Assembly: GCF_021018805.1 (NCBI RefSeq)
Contig: NC_086248.1
Span: 99,781,239 to 99,845,238 of the forward strand
Source: Prinia subflava
Taxonomy: Eukaryota; Chordata; Aves; Passeriformes; Cisticolidae
Reading direction: 5' to 3'
DNA length: 64,000 bases
In this document: piece after piece, positions 1-13,330 of the stretch
How positions within the stretch are numbered: the stretch's first letter is position 1
Layout of the letters: every line of letters begins with the position of its first letter
The notes under the pieces: model-generated
Database searches by the model: none
The model's input: only the letters and a program-made list of their open reading frames with translations
Told to the model about the DNA's origin: nothing
Program-made: the position numbers and the translations under genes

Positions 1-3000
1 TCATTGCTGTTTGTAAATTTAGGCAAGAGCTATAAATCTCTCTCTCATTTGTCAGTTCAGTTATGTTCCAGTTCTGCTGCTGTACTCAAATGCTTGGCAG
101 GATTATGCTTCTGTGTTTTATTTCCTAATCTGACCATTATGGTAACTAATTTATTTCTATGTAATTTAATTATCTTTAGCTGTTCTGCATCCTTGGTGCT
201 CTCTGACTACTCCATCTCCAGCTATTTAATTTTCACTCTTCTCCTGCATTTGAATGATTGCTCTTTACATAGATTGCTGGCATGGAAATGTTGCTTAACT
301 TGTAACATCTGCTGGCACAGCCATTATTTTATTTCAGTACATCATCTGGGATGGTCCACAGAACTTTGATCTTTGGTCCTCAGGGTTTGCATTCAGAAGC
401 CATATTTTCTTCCTGATGTTAACAAAGTTGCTCTGCTCTTTCCCTTTCTTGATTCCTGATCCTGTTCCACCAGCAGGTACTATTTGCTAAGCAGAGAGTT
501 TCTTTGATCCTTGCAAGTCTGCCTTTAATTCCTTTATTTCTATTTTAAAATCTTGCCAGCTCACTGCTGGGAGATTCAAGTTGGGGAAGAACCAGGTTGC
601 TCCCTTTTTGGTGCCACTGATCTTAGCACGAGTTTCACAGCTGAACTCTGTGGAATGAAGATTTCACCTCTACCTACAACATAAATTTATTCCACCTTCA
701 AAGTCCTCACAGACGCCCAGCAGTATCTTTGGCTTCTCTCAGGGCAGCCTTTCTGCTGTCTTCAGCTCCTGGGTGCTCCCCTGCCACATACATCCCTCTT
801 CCCAATGCATAGCAACTGCAGGGTACAGGCATCATTTCTCTTGTTTAGCATTCTCCCTGTATCATCTTTCTTACAGCTCTTCTGCCACAGCAATATTTGT
901 AAAAGTATAATAACCTAAAATGCAGCATTTGGATAACAGAGGCATTTCACATGAACTTGCCTTCAGATTAGCCACGTCTCAGAGGAAAGCAGTGTTCCTT
1001 ACACCTTGCTTTTCAACACTTCTAAATTAGTAAGTCTCAAAGTAGAATAGCAGCAGATAAATTTACTTATTAGACAACAGCTGCCAAAATTTGTCACTAA
1101 CAAGTGTACGCAGGACATATTTCCTCAGAGCAAAGAACAAATTCAATCTCCAAATGATTTTATTTGGCACTAATACAAAAGTTCTTTATTCTAAATATAT
1201 GTCAATAAGTTTTCCACACAAGTTTGACCTTTGTGATATATTAAAAAAAAAAAAAGTTTAATGGGCTGTTCTAAGAGCAGAGTTCTAAGAGCATTGCTAG
1301 ATGATGTCCTAAATAATACAAAACATACTCCAATTATCTATAGATCTTTCTGAAAGCCTGCATACCTCTTCCCACCTTTTTTTTTTTTACCCCTTTTCCT
1401 TCTTGGCTGGTTTCATCCTAACAGACCATGCAGCACCTCTCGCTTGTTTTGCTTGAAGTCACTGCCCATTCTCTAAAGTGGGAACTCAGGTGCCACTCCC
1501 CAGTTTGGAGATATTTCAAGGGTGAGAGAAAACTGAGTATGTGGTGAGATGACAGAATACAGGACTCAAGTTGGGTCTGGCCAGACCATCTAGCAGCATG
1601 AAAGAATATTTCCAGCTGTTCTGGCTTGCTCTGAATTTCTATTTTTGTAGACATCAGCAGAAATCACACAGTGATTCCTCAGTGTGAGTTTACAGAGAGA
1701 ACGTGATCCTCACAATGAGAAAACCCAAGCAAATTTAAGTCATTCACTGAGAAATTGGTAGACTTTGAGTGAAAGATGAAAGCCTGGTGGAGTTTGGTGG
1801 TGGCAGGGATCTGCCAGCTGTGCTGACCCTGCTCCCCTTGCACATCACTCCTCTGTGCCAACCCTGCTGCTCACAAACATCCTTCCCCAAGACCAGATTC
1901 CAGGGATGAGCAGGATTTACCCTGCAAACACTGCTCCTGCTGCTGGAGGTGGACTTCATCCAGACCAGGGAGAATATTCTGCACATTCTCCTCAACCTTA
2001 CCTATGCAGACATGGGGATGTTAGAAACAGGAGCCAAGTGTCTGTGGGAATATCAGCTGGTACAAGGAGCTGACTGCAGACAGAAAGAACAAGAATAAGC
2101 AGGAAGGTGAGAGCATAAAAGTCTATGACTGCAGTGCAATAAGAGCCTGAGGTCACAACAGGGACTATTATTTTCTGGCAGGAGAGAAATAGTAAATCGA
2201 TGCTTTATTCTGATCTGGTGGCTGGCTGACATCTATGGCATCCTGCCACAGGTGGCTCACACAACAGCCTCCTGCAGTATATCTTCCACACTGAGGGACA
2301 TCACAAGAAGCAGAACAGTTTCCACAAGATGTATTGTGTTTATTTTTTTCAGAAACCTCTAGAACCTCACAATAAAACAAAACAAAACCAAACCCAAACC
2401 AACACCCCAGCATACAGGTAGCTGAGGTCTCAGAAGCAAGGAAATTCCAGAATTGGCTTCAACAGGACAACCTTAGTTTTATTTCTTTTTTAAGTTTTAT
2501 ATATAGACTGTTTTAAATGCAGGAGAGAACATTAGACACTTTTAAACAAAATACCTAGAATTATGACATAGATCTGGAATCTGTGTGGGTGGATTGGGGT
2601 GTTTGGATTTGTTTTTCAAATACAATGTCATGCAACCTTTCTACTATGTCTACATACTTCAAATTGCACTCATCTGTCCCAGAAGAGTCTTGTATCAACT
2701 GTGTAAACAAACCCATTAGTTTATAGGCTAAAAATGCACCCAGAAGGCAGGCTCTGATTTCCTTGGCACTGCCCCTCAATCCAGCTCTATACATGAACCC
2801 CTAGCCAACTATCTCACTCTAATGTCAACCAAGGAGTAATGCTGCTGTGCTCCATGTACTTGTTCTGCTTTCCTTGCCAACATCACCAGCAGCAGGGACA
2901 GAAACTACCCTAAAACCAGGCAGTAGTCCCTGGCGCCTCTAGCCTGACCCTCAGGCAGGAGAGCAGGGATGCGTCAGCAGACCTGTGCTTCTGACAAGGT

Positions 3001-3569
3001 AAATTGTGAGCAAGCTGATGTGAAACTGCCAGGTACGAGTCACCTGCTGGTTATGACAAATTTTGTTTGCTCTGTTATTGCAGGCAATATAAAACCAGGG
3101 CATTGCACAGCTTCTGCACTTACATCCAGTGCAGAGAGGGATTTCTTACGGGGACATGTACCTTCAGTATCACTACTTCTGTATTTATCCCTGGCTCCAT
3201 TCACTTTCCTGCTTATAGTCCACACCCAGCAATGAAACACTGGCTCTTTTATAATTAAAAATGGATTTTTTCCAACTCAATTACTGATGCAGCTTTGTGC
3301 ATATTCACAATGAAAACTTTAGAAATATTTTTTTTATTTTTAGAAATAAAAATCCCACACATTTTTGCCTTAAAGACACGAGTGCAGATCTGGATGTCAC
3401 AACCCTGGGTTTTGTAACAAGTTTTCAATGTCACTGTAAAATCATTTTTGTTTGAATATACCAAATGGACATGCCTATATACTGGATTTCGTTTGGAGAA
3501 ACTATCCAAGAGAAGTAAGGTGGAATCAATTTTTTGCCAGAAGTCAGTGGCTGTAAGACATTCCAAGTT
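1..3569. other. Non-coding stretch, nothing recognised
   Basis: I see no gene, LTR or CR1 fragment here. The longest open frame (about 120 codons near the left edge) starts inside AT-rich DNA, has no protein-like composition and matches no family I know. Local simple sequence consists of an A13 run at 1243-1255, a T run near 1378-1388 and a short AC/A-rich patch (ACAAA-type) at about 2372-2405. The stretch is probably intergenic or intronic. Confidence 0.6.
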
Positions 3570-3835
3570 TACTACTTAAACTACAAAAGGAAATCGGCGC
3601 TAATTTGTACTTAGGAATTCATTTAAACAGGTAATGCTTGCAAGTGCTAATTTTGCATAAACTCTGGCAATGTTTATTAATGAAAGAGACAACATAGTAT
3701 CAATTAGGAGATGTTCAGCAGCTAGTTAATAATAGACAAAATAATCCCCTTTGGCTCCTCAGCTGTCTTTGCAAATGCTTAACAATGAAGATATCCAAGC
3801 TCAAGCAGACTAATTAAAGAGGCTTTTTCTCCTTA
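3570..3835. promoter_or_regulatory. Candidate conserved non-coding element (enhancer-like)
   Basis: This AT-rich but non-repetitive block has many homeodomain-type cores (TAAT/ATTA), an octamer-like TTTGCATAA near 3652-3660, and several ATTAAT/TTAATAA words. It contains no simple-sequence expansion and no CR1 or LTR similarity. That texture is typical of vertebrate developmental enhancers, but conservation cannot be seen from one genome. The call is inference from motif density only. Confidence 0.25.
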
Positions 3836-4637
3836 CATACCTGTCTATCCTTGAACGTTTAGCTCATATAGATCAACAATTGAGACTTGGGAAGTTAAAG
3901 CCTAACTACACATTTCCTTTCACTTCTGCACAATCATAGTATGTTGTCAGAGGCTACAAAATGATAAAAGCATCTCCAGTTCAGGGGGAGAGCAGGACAC
4001 GCAGCCCTCGCTGTGCTGGAGATGACATTCCTTCCTGAGCAGCATCTACAGCTTGACCTGCTGCACACAGGAATGTCACCATTCTGATGGCACCTCTCTG
4101 TTTTTTCCAGATCTACCCCTGCACAGTTCAGGCTAGGCTAGCACTCTTTTCTTACACAAACTATGAGGAATTGCAGCTCAAGAGGATGCAGGAGCCTAGA
4201 TGACACATGCTGAGGTCAGCCTGGTGCATGTTCAGAATTAGCAGTTCGGGCAGGCAGTGTTTTCCCTCGCTTCCTAGTGGCTCTGCACTAACACAGCCTC
4301 AAGATCAGTTCTCGAGTACTGGGAAATGCTGAAGTCGCTACTGGGGGCTGCAAGAGACTCGACAGCATTGCTTCAGTTGCCTGTTTCTGCTCAGCAAGGA
4401 GCTTCCCAGAGAAAGACTTCAGATCTTTAAGCAGAGTCCTTTCTCTCCAGGAGATACCGCCTCTGTGTCCTTGCTGCCTCTCACTCACGTTTCAGTTCAT
4501 TATCCAGCTCTTCCACAGCAAGACTTCCGAGAACCACCCCTCCTTCAAGGCATGTTTAGTTGAAATTTGCTGTCATTTACTCACACCATGGGAGGAACAG
4601 TATTTCACTACAGCTGTTTTCAAAATTAAGTGAATTA
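3836..4637. other. Non-coding stretch, nothing recognised
   Basis: No gene or repeat is recognised. The open frames are under 70 codons and overlap on opposite strands. Confidence 0.55.
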
Positions 4638-4638
4638 C

Positions 4639-4810
4639 AAGAAATACGGATGAATTAATAATAATATTATTATTTTTTTATTATTATTATATATTATTAT
4701 TATTTATTTATTATTATTTTATATATTATATAATAATAAGAAATACTGATGAATTAATAATAATATGTTATATTATACACATTATTTAAATCATGTTATA
4801 GCATAATATA
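4639..4810. repeat. AT-only expansion between direct repeat copies
   Basis: The segment is almost pure A/T, made of ATT/AAT trinucleotide runs and ATATTATATA stretches, and is strongly self-complementary. A 28-nt word (AAGAAATACNGATGAATTAA followed by TAATAATA) occurs at 4639-4666 and again at 4738-4765 with one mismatch, a period of 99 bp. The locus therefore looks like a tandem duplication whose first copy has filled with ATT repeats. It ends just upstream of a CR1 copy. Confidence 0.8.
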
Positions 4811-4837
4811 TGTAATGAATACTCTTCTCTATGGTGA

Positions 4838-5107
4838 TCAGTGAGAGGACCTGAGGGAATGGCATGATCTGTGCCAGGGGAGGTTTAGGCTGGATGTCAG
4901 GAAAAGGTTCTTCACCCAGAGGGTGGTTGGGCACTGGAACAGGCTCCCCAGAGAAATGGTCACAGCACCAGCCTGACAGATTCCAGAAAATTTTGGACTC
5001 TTGGGCACATGGTGTGACTCTGGGGCTGTCATGTGAAGGGCCTGGACTTCAACTTTGATGATTCTTGTGGGTCCCTTTCAACTCAGGATATTCTATGATT
5101 CTATGAA
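4838..5107 (+). mobile_element. CR1 LINE, 5'-truncated 3' end
   Basis: This is the classic CR1 3' region on the plus strand. It contains the recognisable words GCCAGGGGAGGTTTAGGCTGG, TTCTTCACCCAGAGGGTGGT and GGGTCCCTTTCAACTCAGG, and ends with two copies of ATTCTATG (5090-5105) followed by AA. CR1 elements end in this 8-bp repeat rather than poly-A. Only about 270 bp of a 4.5-kb family consensus is present, all downstream of the reverse transcriptase, so the copy was dead on arrival. It sits immediately after the AT-only expansion, which may have been its integration neighbourhood. Confidence 0.93.
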
Positions 5108-8100
5108 CTACTGAGATCTGTTCTTCTCCCTTCCCTCAAATCCATAACACTGAGGTCTGCTTTTCTTTAGGGTCCTTCCCACACACTCGCATGTCATGGA
5201 GATTAGCAAACAATGCAGAACTGTCTGAGAGCATTTCAGCAAGAAACACTGTCACATTAGCCAAGTTAACATGATAGATTGTGATAAATTGAGTGCCTGG
5301 AGTGCTACGTGCTTGAACGATGTGGTGCTGTGTATCAGAGCAAATGTATTTCCTAAAAAAACCCTAACTGGGCAATTTCAACCATACAAAAATGCTACTA
5401 AATATGTCTCTGCTTGTTGTCAGACAGTTTCTTCTCCTTCTCAGCAGATATAAAACATATGGTTTACACTGCTAAGAGCCTCTGTAAATCATGCTATAAT
5501 ACCTGTGGGTTATACTTAGCCAGAGACAGTGTCTGATGTCAATTGTTGTAACAGCCCTGACGTCAGAGCTGAGATTATTTACAGCAGCTGAGCATCTGTG
5601 CTCAGCACTTACCAAGGCAGGAAAATGAGAAGGGATTTGGCCATAGGGTCAGGGAGACTTTAAAATAGAACTTGGTCTGGAGAAATTAAAGCCAGGTAAT
5701 GACTCAAATCTGGGGTTTGTCTGATTGAGAGCAGATCTACAGATATGAGCTTGTTGATCTTAACTCTCCTGCTCACTGCCCTTGCTGCTCTTTACCTTAT
5801 ACAGACAGCATAAACCTAAAGAAACGTCTCTGAAACATGAATGCATACAAAAATAAAATTTTAGAGATGTTTAACATTAGTCTCACCCTCTAAAAAAAGA
5901 GGGGGACAAACACCTTTCGTAGGAGGAGCAAGGACAGTGCTGAATCTTACAAGTTTCTCTATACAGGCAGAAAAGGGAATGCTTAAAGAATGCACCTCCA
6001 AACTATAATTCACCAGAGAGAAGAAACTTCATCCAGCTGCCTCCCAAGGAGGAGGATGGACAGAAATGTTTCCTGGACTGCAACCACAGCAGTACTCCAG
6101 GCTTCTTCTCAGGGTAGTCAGAGGGCCACAGCAGTTAAGTAAGAGTGCTACAGCCTAGGGGTAAACCTCCTTCACAGCTGGGAGGGTTTCCCAAGCCACT
6201 TCTTATGCAAAGTTCTAGGCAGCCCTCTCAATATTCTAAGTTATGCATTGCTGCACTGCATATAAACATCACAACAAAGGTTTTTGCAACTTCCACACTA
6301 TAGTTTTATAACAGCACAACACAATAAAGGGTAAGGAAAAAAAAATAAAGCACACCATTAACATCTGATAGGAAAATAGCCTCAACCTTCTCTACCTGCA
6401 GGAAGCTGTAGAATTCACAGGGTTAAAAATTATTTTTCAGTCAATCTTATTATGCATTCCACACACTAGGACTTATCTGACATGAAAAGGAATAAATGGA
6501 TATAAATATAGTACATGAAGTGCAGCATTAACTTCAGTACAGACAAATTATGTTCAAGACTGTCAACATTTAGTCTGGCACAACTGCTATACTGCTACAA
6601 CATTTGGGGGAAGAAAAGAGGGACTCAGGATGGTCTCATTTGTCTCCTTCCAATGGGTAATTCAAAATTGAATCCTATGTTAACCCACTCTAGGCTTGGG
6701 GGATCCTCAGTGCAAAGATGGTATTTCTGAAGGCACTTGTGAGAATAGCTTTGTGGGCTCTGCATGGGGAAGAGGCAGCATTTTGTGGAGCTCCTTGTGG
6801 GAGTGTAATGGCTCATCTGGGACATGCCTGTACTGCAGCACCCACCAGGGATGGCAGCTGCTCCTCGTGTAGCCCTGCTTTCAGAAGGTGTTCTCAATGC
6901 AGGGGCTTATTTGTTTTGTTTCTGTTTTAACAATCCTGAGACCTTAACAATTTCTTTCATTTAAAAGAGGGAAATCAAAAAGAGAGCCAGAAAACCCAAT
7001 TTCCTATTTATTTTTAGTGCCACTTAATGTGCATCCTGCTAAGCCAACAATCATCCCAGCGTGAGCTGACTAGAAGCAGCAGCAGGTAGCTTCCTGGCTA
7101 GCTGGCAGGGATCAGAGTGGATAAAAGAGAAATAAGACTAGATTTGCCATGCAGAGTAAACCCAAGCGGGGGATATTACTTGTGTCCTCCACCCACATTA
7201 CAAAGAGCTGCTTTTTTTTATGGCACGGTCTCTTAGCTCAAGATATAAAACTCTAATGGCCCCCTGAAAGATTTCACAAGGCCAAATAACTGCTGTGAAA
7301 CCACCTCTGATGCCACGATCTGCCTTCTCTTCCTCATCTCTGCTTGTTGCAGACCCACCTCAGCATCACCTGGGGGAAGCAGCAGGAGCTGCTTCTCTCA
7401 GACAGGAACAGAAGTGGAATTTTGCAGTGAAGGCCCTGTACCCCACAGAGATGCTTCCAGGTTTGACTCACATCTGCTGGCTGGCTTAGCAGCTGCTCAC
7501 CAACACGCAGGGCAAAGGGTTTAGTACCCAATGCTCAAACACTGCCATAAAACTTCTTTTACAGATACCTGCCCAGTGGAAGAAAAGTGTGCTCTATTAG
7601 CTGCACAGAGATGCATCAGCTTTGAAACTCCAGGGTCAGATCTTTGTTTGAAGATAGGCATATACATATATGGAAAAGCAACAGGGGGAAAAAATTACTC
7701 AAAGGGAACATTTATTTCAAGAGCAGCATTTTCAAATCTTTCCAACAAAATAAATATTATATTATCATGATCTTTGTCCACTGGAGGTTGCTAGGAAAAA
7801 AAACTATACTGACAAGCCTTTGTGGCATAAACAACAATTCAAACCAGATCCCTGCCAGCCAAAATAATGCACATGCCTTAGTACCCAAATCAGACTGGAG
7901 AGATGCATGTTGGGTATAGGACTTTGGAGAAATAAAAAGTTAATCACTTTTTAATCCAGAACAGTGATGCTGTTCCCAGAACTCTCTCCCTGCTAGCTCA
8001 GGTGAGGGCACAGGGAGACAGACACAATGACTAAAGGAGGCAGGCAGGACTCCTACCTCCTGCCAGGAAAAGCCATCACACAACACTGCTCCTTTCCCAC

Positions 8101-11100
8101 TAACCTGCCATACTCTCTGCCATACTTTCATCACAGATTGCTAACAAGCTGGTATTGAAACATTGTCCGATAGTCCATTCACAAGTAAAATGCATATTTG
8201 GCCTCATTTATATCATTATGGGAGATAATCTGGGGCTTTGAGGCAAGAAGCCTAGGCTCTATACAGAGAGTCTTTAAAGGGACCACACACCTTCCCCCCA
8301 GAGTTTATGGTTTCTACTATGCAGTCACTTAGCATAGGCACAAAAGCAATAGGGAAAGTAAAGCATGAAAAAATGCTGGGACTAGGGCAGCAATATCTCA
8401 CAAATCTGGGCTCCTTAATGTTGAACCAGTAGAAAGTCGCAATCATGTGGTATTTTTTAGAGCAAGAGGACAGTCTCCAGACACACAATTAAATCTTTTC
8501 ACTGACAACTTGCACTCGGGGACCAAACACAACAAAAGAAATCACACTTTAGAAGTGAAATTACAAATCGCAGCAATTCCTACTGAAACACGTAACAGGC
8601 TTGAGGTCTGCCAAGCAAGCTGCCAGGAGCAGGTGTCAGGACACCAAAACATAGCCTGCATTTTGGTTATAGGAGTGTACTCATAACTTTGCTCCTACCT
8701 CAGAGGAGACAAGCAGCAGAAAGGCCCCTGCCTTTCCCCAAGGAATTTAGAGTGTCTCCTGGGAAGGCCATCAGGCTGGTGCTAGCAATCAACAGCATCT
8801 CCAGTTTCACTAACACTTTGCTTAATGAGATTAGGTTTATTACAGCCATTTCACTCTGGCTGGTTTGCTATCCCTCTCCCTGTGGAAAAGCAACTGCCTG
8901 CTCTGCCAAGAGCTAAGCATGGGACTGCAATTATCCAGGCAGGATTTCCAGCCCTTGGTGATGGTATCACTCACCTCTCAGTGCATCCGAAGAAGACAGT
9001 GAAAGGCAAATGCAAGAAGTCTTTGCAAATAATTTTTTTATCTTGTCAATAGAATAACACCCAGAATTTATACTGAAAGCAAAATACAGGAGAGAGATAA
9101 TCCGCCAAGCCCTCTTACCTCTATATATCAATTTAGTGTTAAGATTAGGTGACACAGAGATAAATCCCCTGTCTCTCTTCCTGCACTTGTGAGGAAGAGT
9201 CTGACCTCAGAAAACTCAGATTAACCCCCTAGTTCACCAGGGAGCTGAATAAATGCACCAATGGCCTGTACCCCTGCATTCTGAAAATCTGGTGACAGGA
9301 CTATCAAGAGCAAGGGGACAATTCTCAGTGCCAAGGCCCAGGCTAGGACAAAGAACACAGCCCAGCAAGCTGACAGCAGCATTCATGGTGGCTGTCAGAC
9401 AACCTGTTTTGCACAGCTCCACTCACAGCTTGACATGTAATGTCAAAAACATCTGACACTCTTTGTCAATCACCAGAGCCAGCCTGACTTCGAGGCATGT
9501 GCCAAGCTATAGGCAAGAAAAAGAATGGATGGAACTCTGAGCCTGCTGGGATACTCAAGAGCATGAGATGAAGTAGGCAAAGTGCATCCCAGGATACCAG
9601 GTTCAGCACTGGCATGGTGGAAGCTGTAAATACTTTATGTTTTAATTGGCTTGCTGGTGAAGTGGAGTAAATACCTCATCATAATGGGCATGTGGTTGGT
9701 CTAAATCCAGTCATGTACCGTGTACCTCTCTGAGAAGATGAGAGCGAGCACATTCAGTTCAAAGCCTGTGCAGCAGCCCTGGATGAAAAGCATCTTGGCA
9801 CACTGCTTATAAAACAGCCCATCCATGGTGGCAAGTCCTGGCTGACAGCAGGAAACACACAGAGCTCTGTCATTTGCTGAGCAAAGTGCTCAGAGGTATG
9901 AACATCACAGAGCCAGCATTACACAGAGCACTTGTTAGCAAGGGAAGTAGCCTGTGCACTCTGAAGATCAAAGCATTTCCTTCCTGGAGATCACAGTGAT
10001 GGACAAGGGAAGTGTGGGGCCCTTCATTGGCCTGAGCAAGCTGGGGAGGTCTGATAGCACCTGTAGGTTCCTGCTGAGCCCATGCAGAGATGTATCATAC
10101 TGCTCCTGGAAGATGGATTACCCCAGAGGCAGCAACAGGAGGCAAGAGTGTTCTCTCTTCTCTGGCTTGCAGCAGTGTGTCAAACACCCATTTGACAGAC
10201 ATGCACCACTGCCTGCAGGCCAGCTCAAATTGGACTCCAAAATGCCACATGGCTTTGTTTGAGGAAGGTTGCAAAGGTAACATGTTAGAGAAAAAGGCTA
10301 CAACACAAATATTCTGTTAGTTTTAATTAGGCTCATCGCACTGGATAATTTGCTGATTCCAGGGAAACATTTGTCATTGGGATTCCTGCCTTTTTTTTTT
10401 TTTTCTTTTTCTTTTAGGCTTAAAAACAGCCAAATAGCAAATCAGCAAGTGGCTAAGTGATCCTAGTGAGCTCCCCCTCAAGTTCCTGCAGTTTGCAGTT
10501 AGCTCAGCAAGAGCCTATCTCACCACTGAATGCTGGATATGGTTTCCTGTTGGTTGTGCAGGGCATCAAGGCAACAAATTACCAGGATAGGAGACCTTTC
10601 AGAGCCATCCTCTGTTGCAGGACTTCTTTTCACAGAAATGATGTGTGAATTGCAAAGGGGTCAAAAAGCCTTTGAGACAGCAACTCCAGACAAGGATTTG
10701 TTTCTCACTGACTAACTGTGAGTTCAGTTTTTTAAAGCCAGTTTCTGTCTCTTTACATGTCATGCTGCTATAGGAGTTGCAAAGATAAGGAACATTTTCC
10801 CAAGCACACATTCATAACATAAAACAAAGAGGAAGTACTAGGTACAGGAACGTAACAGAAAATGTAGGTCACGTTCAAAAATATTATCAGGAGTATGCAG
10901 AGTATGTCATACCTCTACAATGAGCTTTGCCTTCATGAAAATTAATTAGGCACAGATTTCCAGTATTGCTTTCATTTCTGTTGCCTCAGCTCTTTGGTGT
11001 CACATCTCAGACAGCTTGGCCCTGCTATTCATAAGCACCAATCACCTCCAGCACGGTCACAGCGATTGGGAGCTGCTTGCTGAAACAAAGACTTTGATGG

Positions 11101-13084
11101 CTCAAAGTCCACATTCTGCTTCTTGTCTTGGATAAGAAAACAGGTATATTGCAGGTATGCCTGTAATCTCTAGTGAAAGGGCGAGCAGAGACACAACACT
11201 GATTCTCTGCTGGTGGTACCAATGAAGGGCAATCACAGGAAAAGCTCAGAAAACCACTGCAAACAGATCTATTTTTTTTTTAAATTTACATCCTAAGTGG
11301 AATTTGACATAAGGAAACAATTTCACACATTAGTTTCAGAGCAAAAGTTTCATTTCATCCCCTGAAGTAGAATACTGGTTCCTCAAACCATGTACTTTCC
11401 AATACATGGCCCAGTTACAGATCAGCTAAATGTTCGCAGGCATCACTCCAAAGTCTCTCAATTTTCTTTCTTACTTTTCTCCCTGTCTGCTATTTCTGCC
11501 TTCAGGAATCTCAGTAACTCTAGTATTGCTTCTAGTTTTTATCACCTATACTTGAAGATGTGTTTATACAATGAAGGAGCATGCTTAGATTATATTTTAT
11601 GTCCATCTCAATTCTGTGGACGAAAAGTTGTAAAGGGAACATGAGCCTCTTTTGCTTCCACCTTTTACATATTCTTTAGTCCAAGAGGTAGGGAAGATTA
11701 CAGTGTCTGAACATATGAGTACCACTGGAAAAATAGTTTTTAAGACCAGAATGGAAGTGGAACATTCTTGGTTTAAGAAGTGAGGGGCCAGGCATCTGTC
11801 CCAGATAAACACTAGGGGATGGGGATACAAAGTTCCTACAGTCCTGCATTTGTACCTCTAAAAGTCTCCTGTGCTGGACCCATCCAGCTACCCAGCTATA
11901 CAGCTAAGTGGAGTCTCATCAAAATCCTACTGTCTTCTGTTTGATGAATATGAAAAATTGACACCACCCACATCTATTTTTACACCATGCAAACTCTTGA
12001 CTAAACAGGTAAGTAATTCATGGCCCTGAGGAGGCCAAATCACAGATTTTCTAACCATCAGTTTTTGCACCTCCCAGAGAATAAACAGGGTTTGAGCCGA
12101 GCCTGTGAGTTTGGTGTTCAGGGAACCTCAGTTTATGTGCTGCACATGCAGAAAGGGAGTCCGTCATAAAATAGTTTTTTTATTTCTGCCATATTTTCTC
12201 TTAAAACATAGGGTATACAATCAGAAATGAAATCTTGCTATACCTCACTGTACCAAGTGAGACAAAAGCCCCAAAGCTCTCATAAAAATTAAACCAAGAC
12301 AAACTGTGCTCCAAATCCCCAGAAAACAAGAAAAACATTGGAACAGAGAAACATAATCCACTTGGCTCCTTTGTGGCTGCAGCACCAGGTATTTATGCTC
12401 TGATGGAAACTTGTGGTTCATAATGTCATAGATAACAACTCAGCAGCATGAATGGTAGCCCAGGGCAACTACATCATTGTGTGTTGCTGCATGATATTCC
12501 CTGAATTTCTGCATGTTGATGCTCCTGAAAGTTTAACAGTGATGATTTGAGTGCAGGATATATTAAATTAATATCTCCTTTTAAAACTCGAAACTATACC
12601 TTTCACTTGCCTTTACTTCACAAGAACTTTAAAACAGAAATGTGGTCTTAAGAAACTACCTTCTAAATATCATCATGTTTTCTGAACAGAGACAGAGCTT
12701 CTTGGTGGGACTGTACTCAGATGTAAACACAGCCTCATGTCATGCAAGCATCATTTCAAAGCACTCTCCACATACCTGTTACATCAGGCTGCTCTATGCT
12801 GTAAGATGAAACACTCCCTGTTATTTTTTCCTGCTTTTCCTACAAAGGGCTATTCTGGGGTTTGGACACAGATACAGTTGTTGTTTCTGGAACAGAGTGT
12901 GAAAAACTGCAGCACATAACTTACCTCAAGCAATTGAGGCCATTGTTCATCCTGCCCCACCATGGATAAATGGAAGCACACGTTCCGTAAGTTTGTGGAT
13001 ATTTTATGTCTGCTGACTCCTTTGCCCTTTCAGAGCTATTTCAGCTAACTAAAACTAAAGACATTTCCCACTAAAAAGATTACA
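5108..13084. other. Eight kilobases of non-coding DNA without recognised repeats
   Basis: I see no exon-like open frame, LTR or CR1 similarity. Open frames are up to about 100 codons, overlap on both strands and have no recognisable domain. Simple tracts are minor: a T-rich run at 10391-10417 ending in TTTTAGG, and a T run near 11272-11281. One palindromic CRE-like octamer lies at 5558-5565 and is listed separately. Confidence 0.55.
5558..5565. promoter_or_regulatory. Palindromic CRE-like site TGACGTCA
   Basis: A full CREB/ATF palindrome, TGACGTCA, is followed 20 bp later by an E-box (CAGCTG) and by further GCTGAG/CTCAGC words. A perfect CRE contains a CpG and is rare in CpG-poor DNA. Binding is not shown by sequence alone. 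Confidence 0.3.
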
Positions 13085-13330
13085 CAGGCAAAGACACAGA
13101 TAATGATACAGCTGCTGAGCTGTTAGTGCTGCAGCAGTAGTCATTGCTCAGCTTTAGTCGTCATATTAAAATAATTGACTGTTAATTGCTTAGGCATTAA
13201 GATCAGTTTATCAACTCTACATTATCTAGCATGAAACCCATGGGCAGCTGGGAACTTGCTGTTCTGCAGTTGTGGCATGTCATTTATTAAGGAGCTTTGT
13301 CTTACTGTTTGTTGAAATTTATGTTACTCC
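13085..13330. promoter_or_regulatory. Candidate conserved non-coding element
   Basis: This non-repetitive block combines GATAATGATA, CAGCTG E-boxes, TTAATTG and CATTTATTAA homeodomain-like words, and ATTATCTAGC. It lacks CR1/LTR similarity and open frames. The density of developmental transcription-factor cores resembles enhancer elements. The call is inferred from motif texture only. Confidence 0.22.

Noticed and set aside
4..369. 121-codon plus-strand open frame at the left edge
   Set aside because: Low-complexity hydrophobic composition of AT-rich DNA, no domain, no exon signals that I can support.
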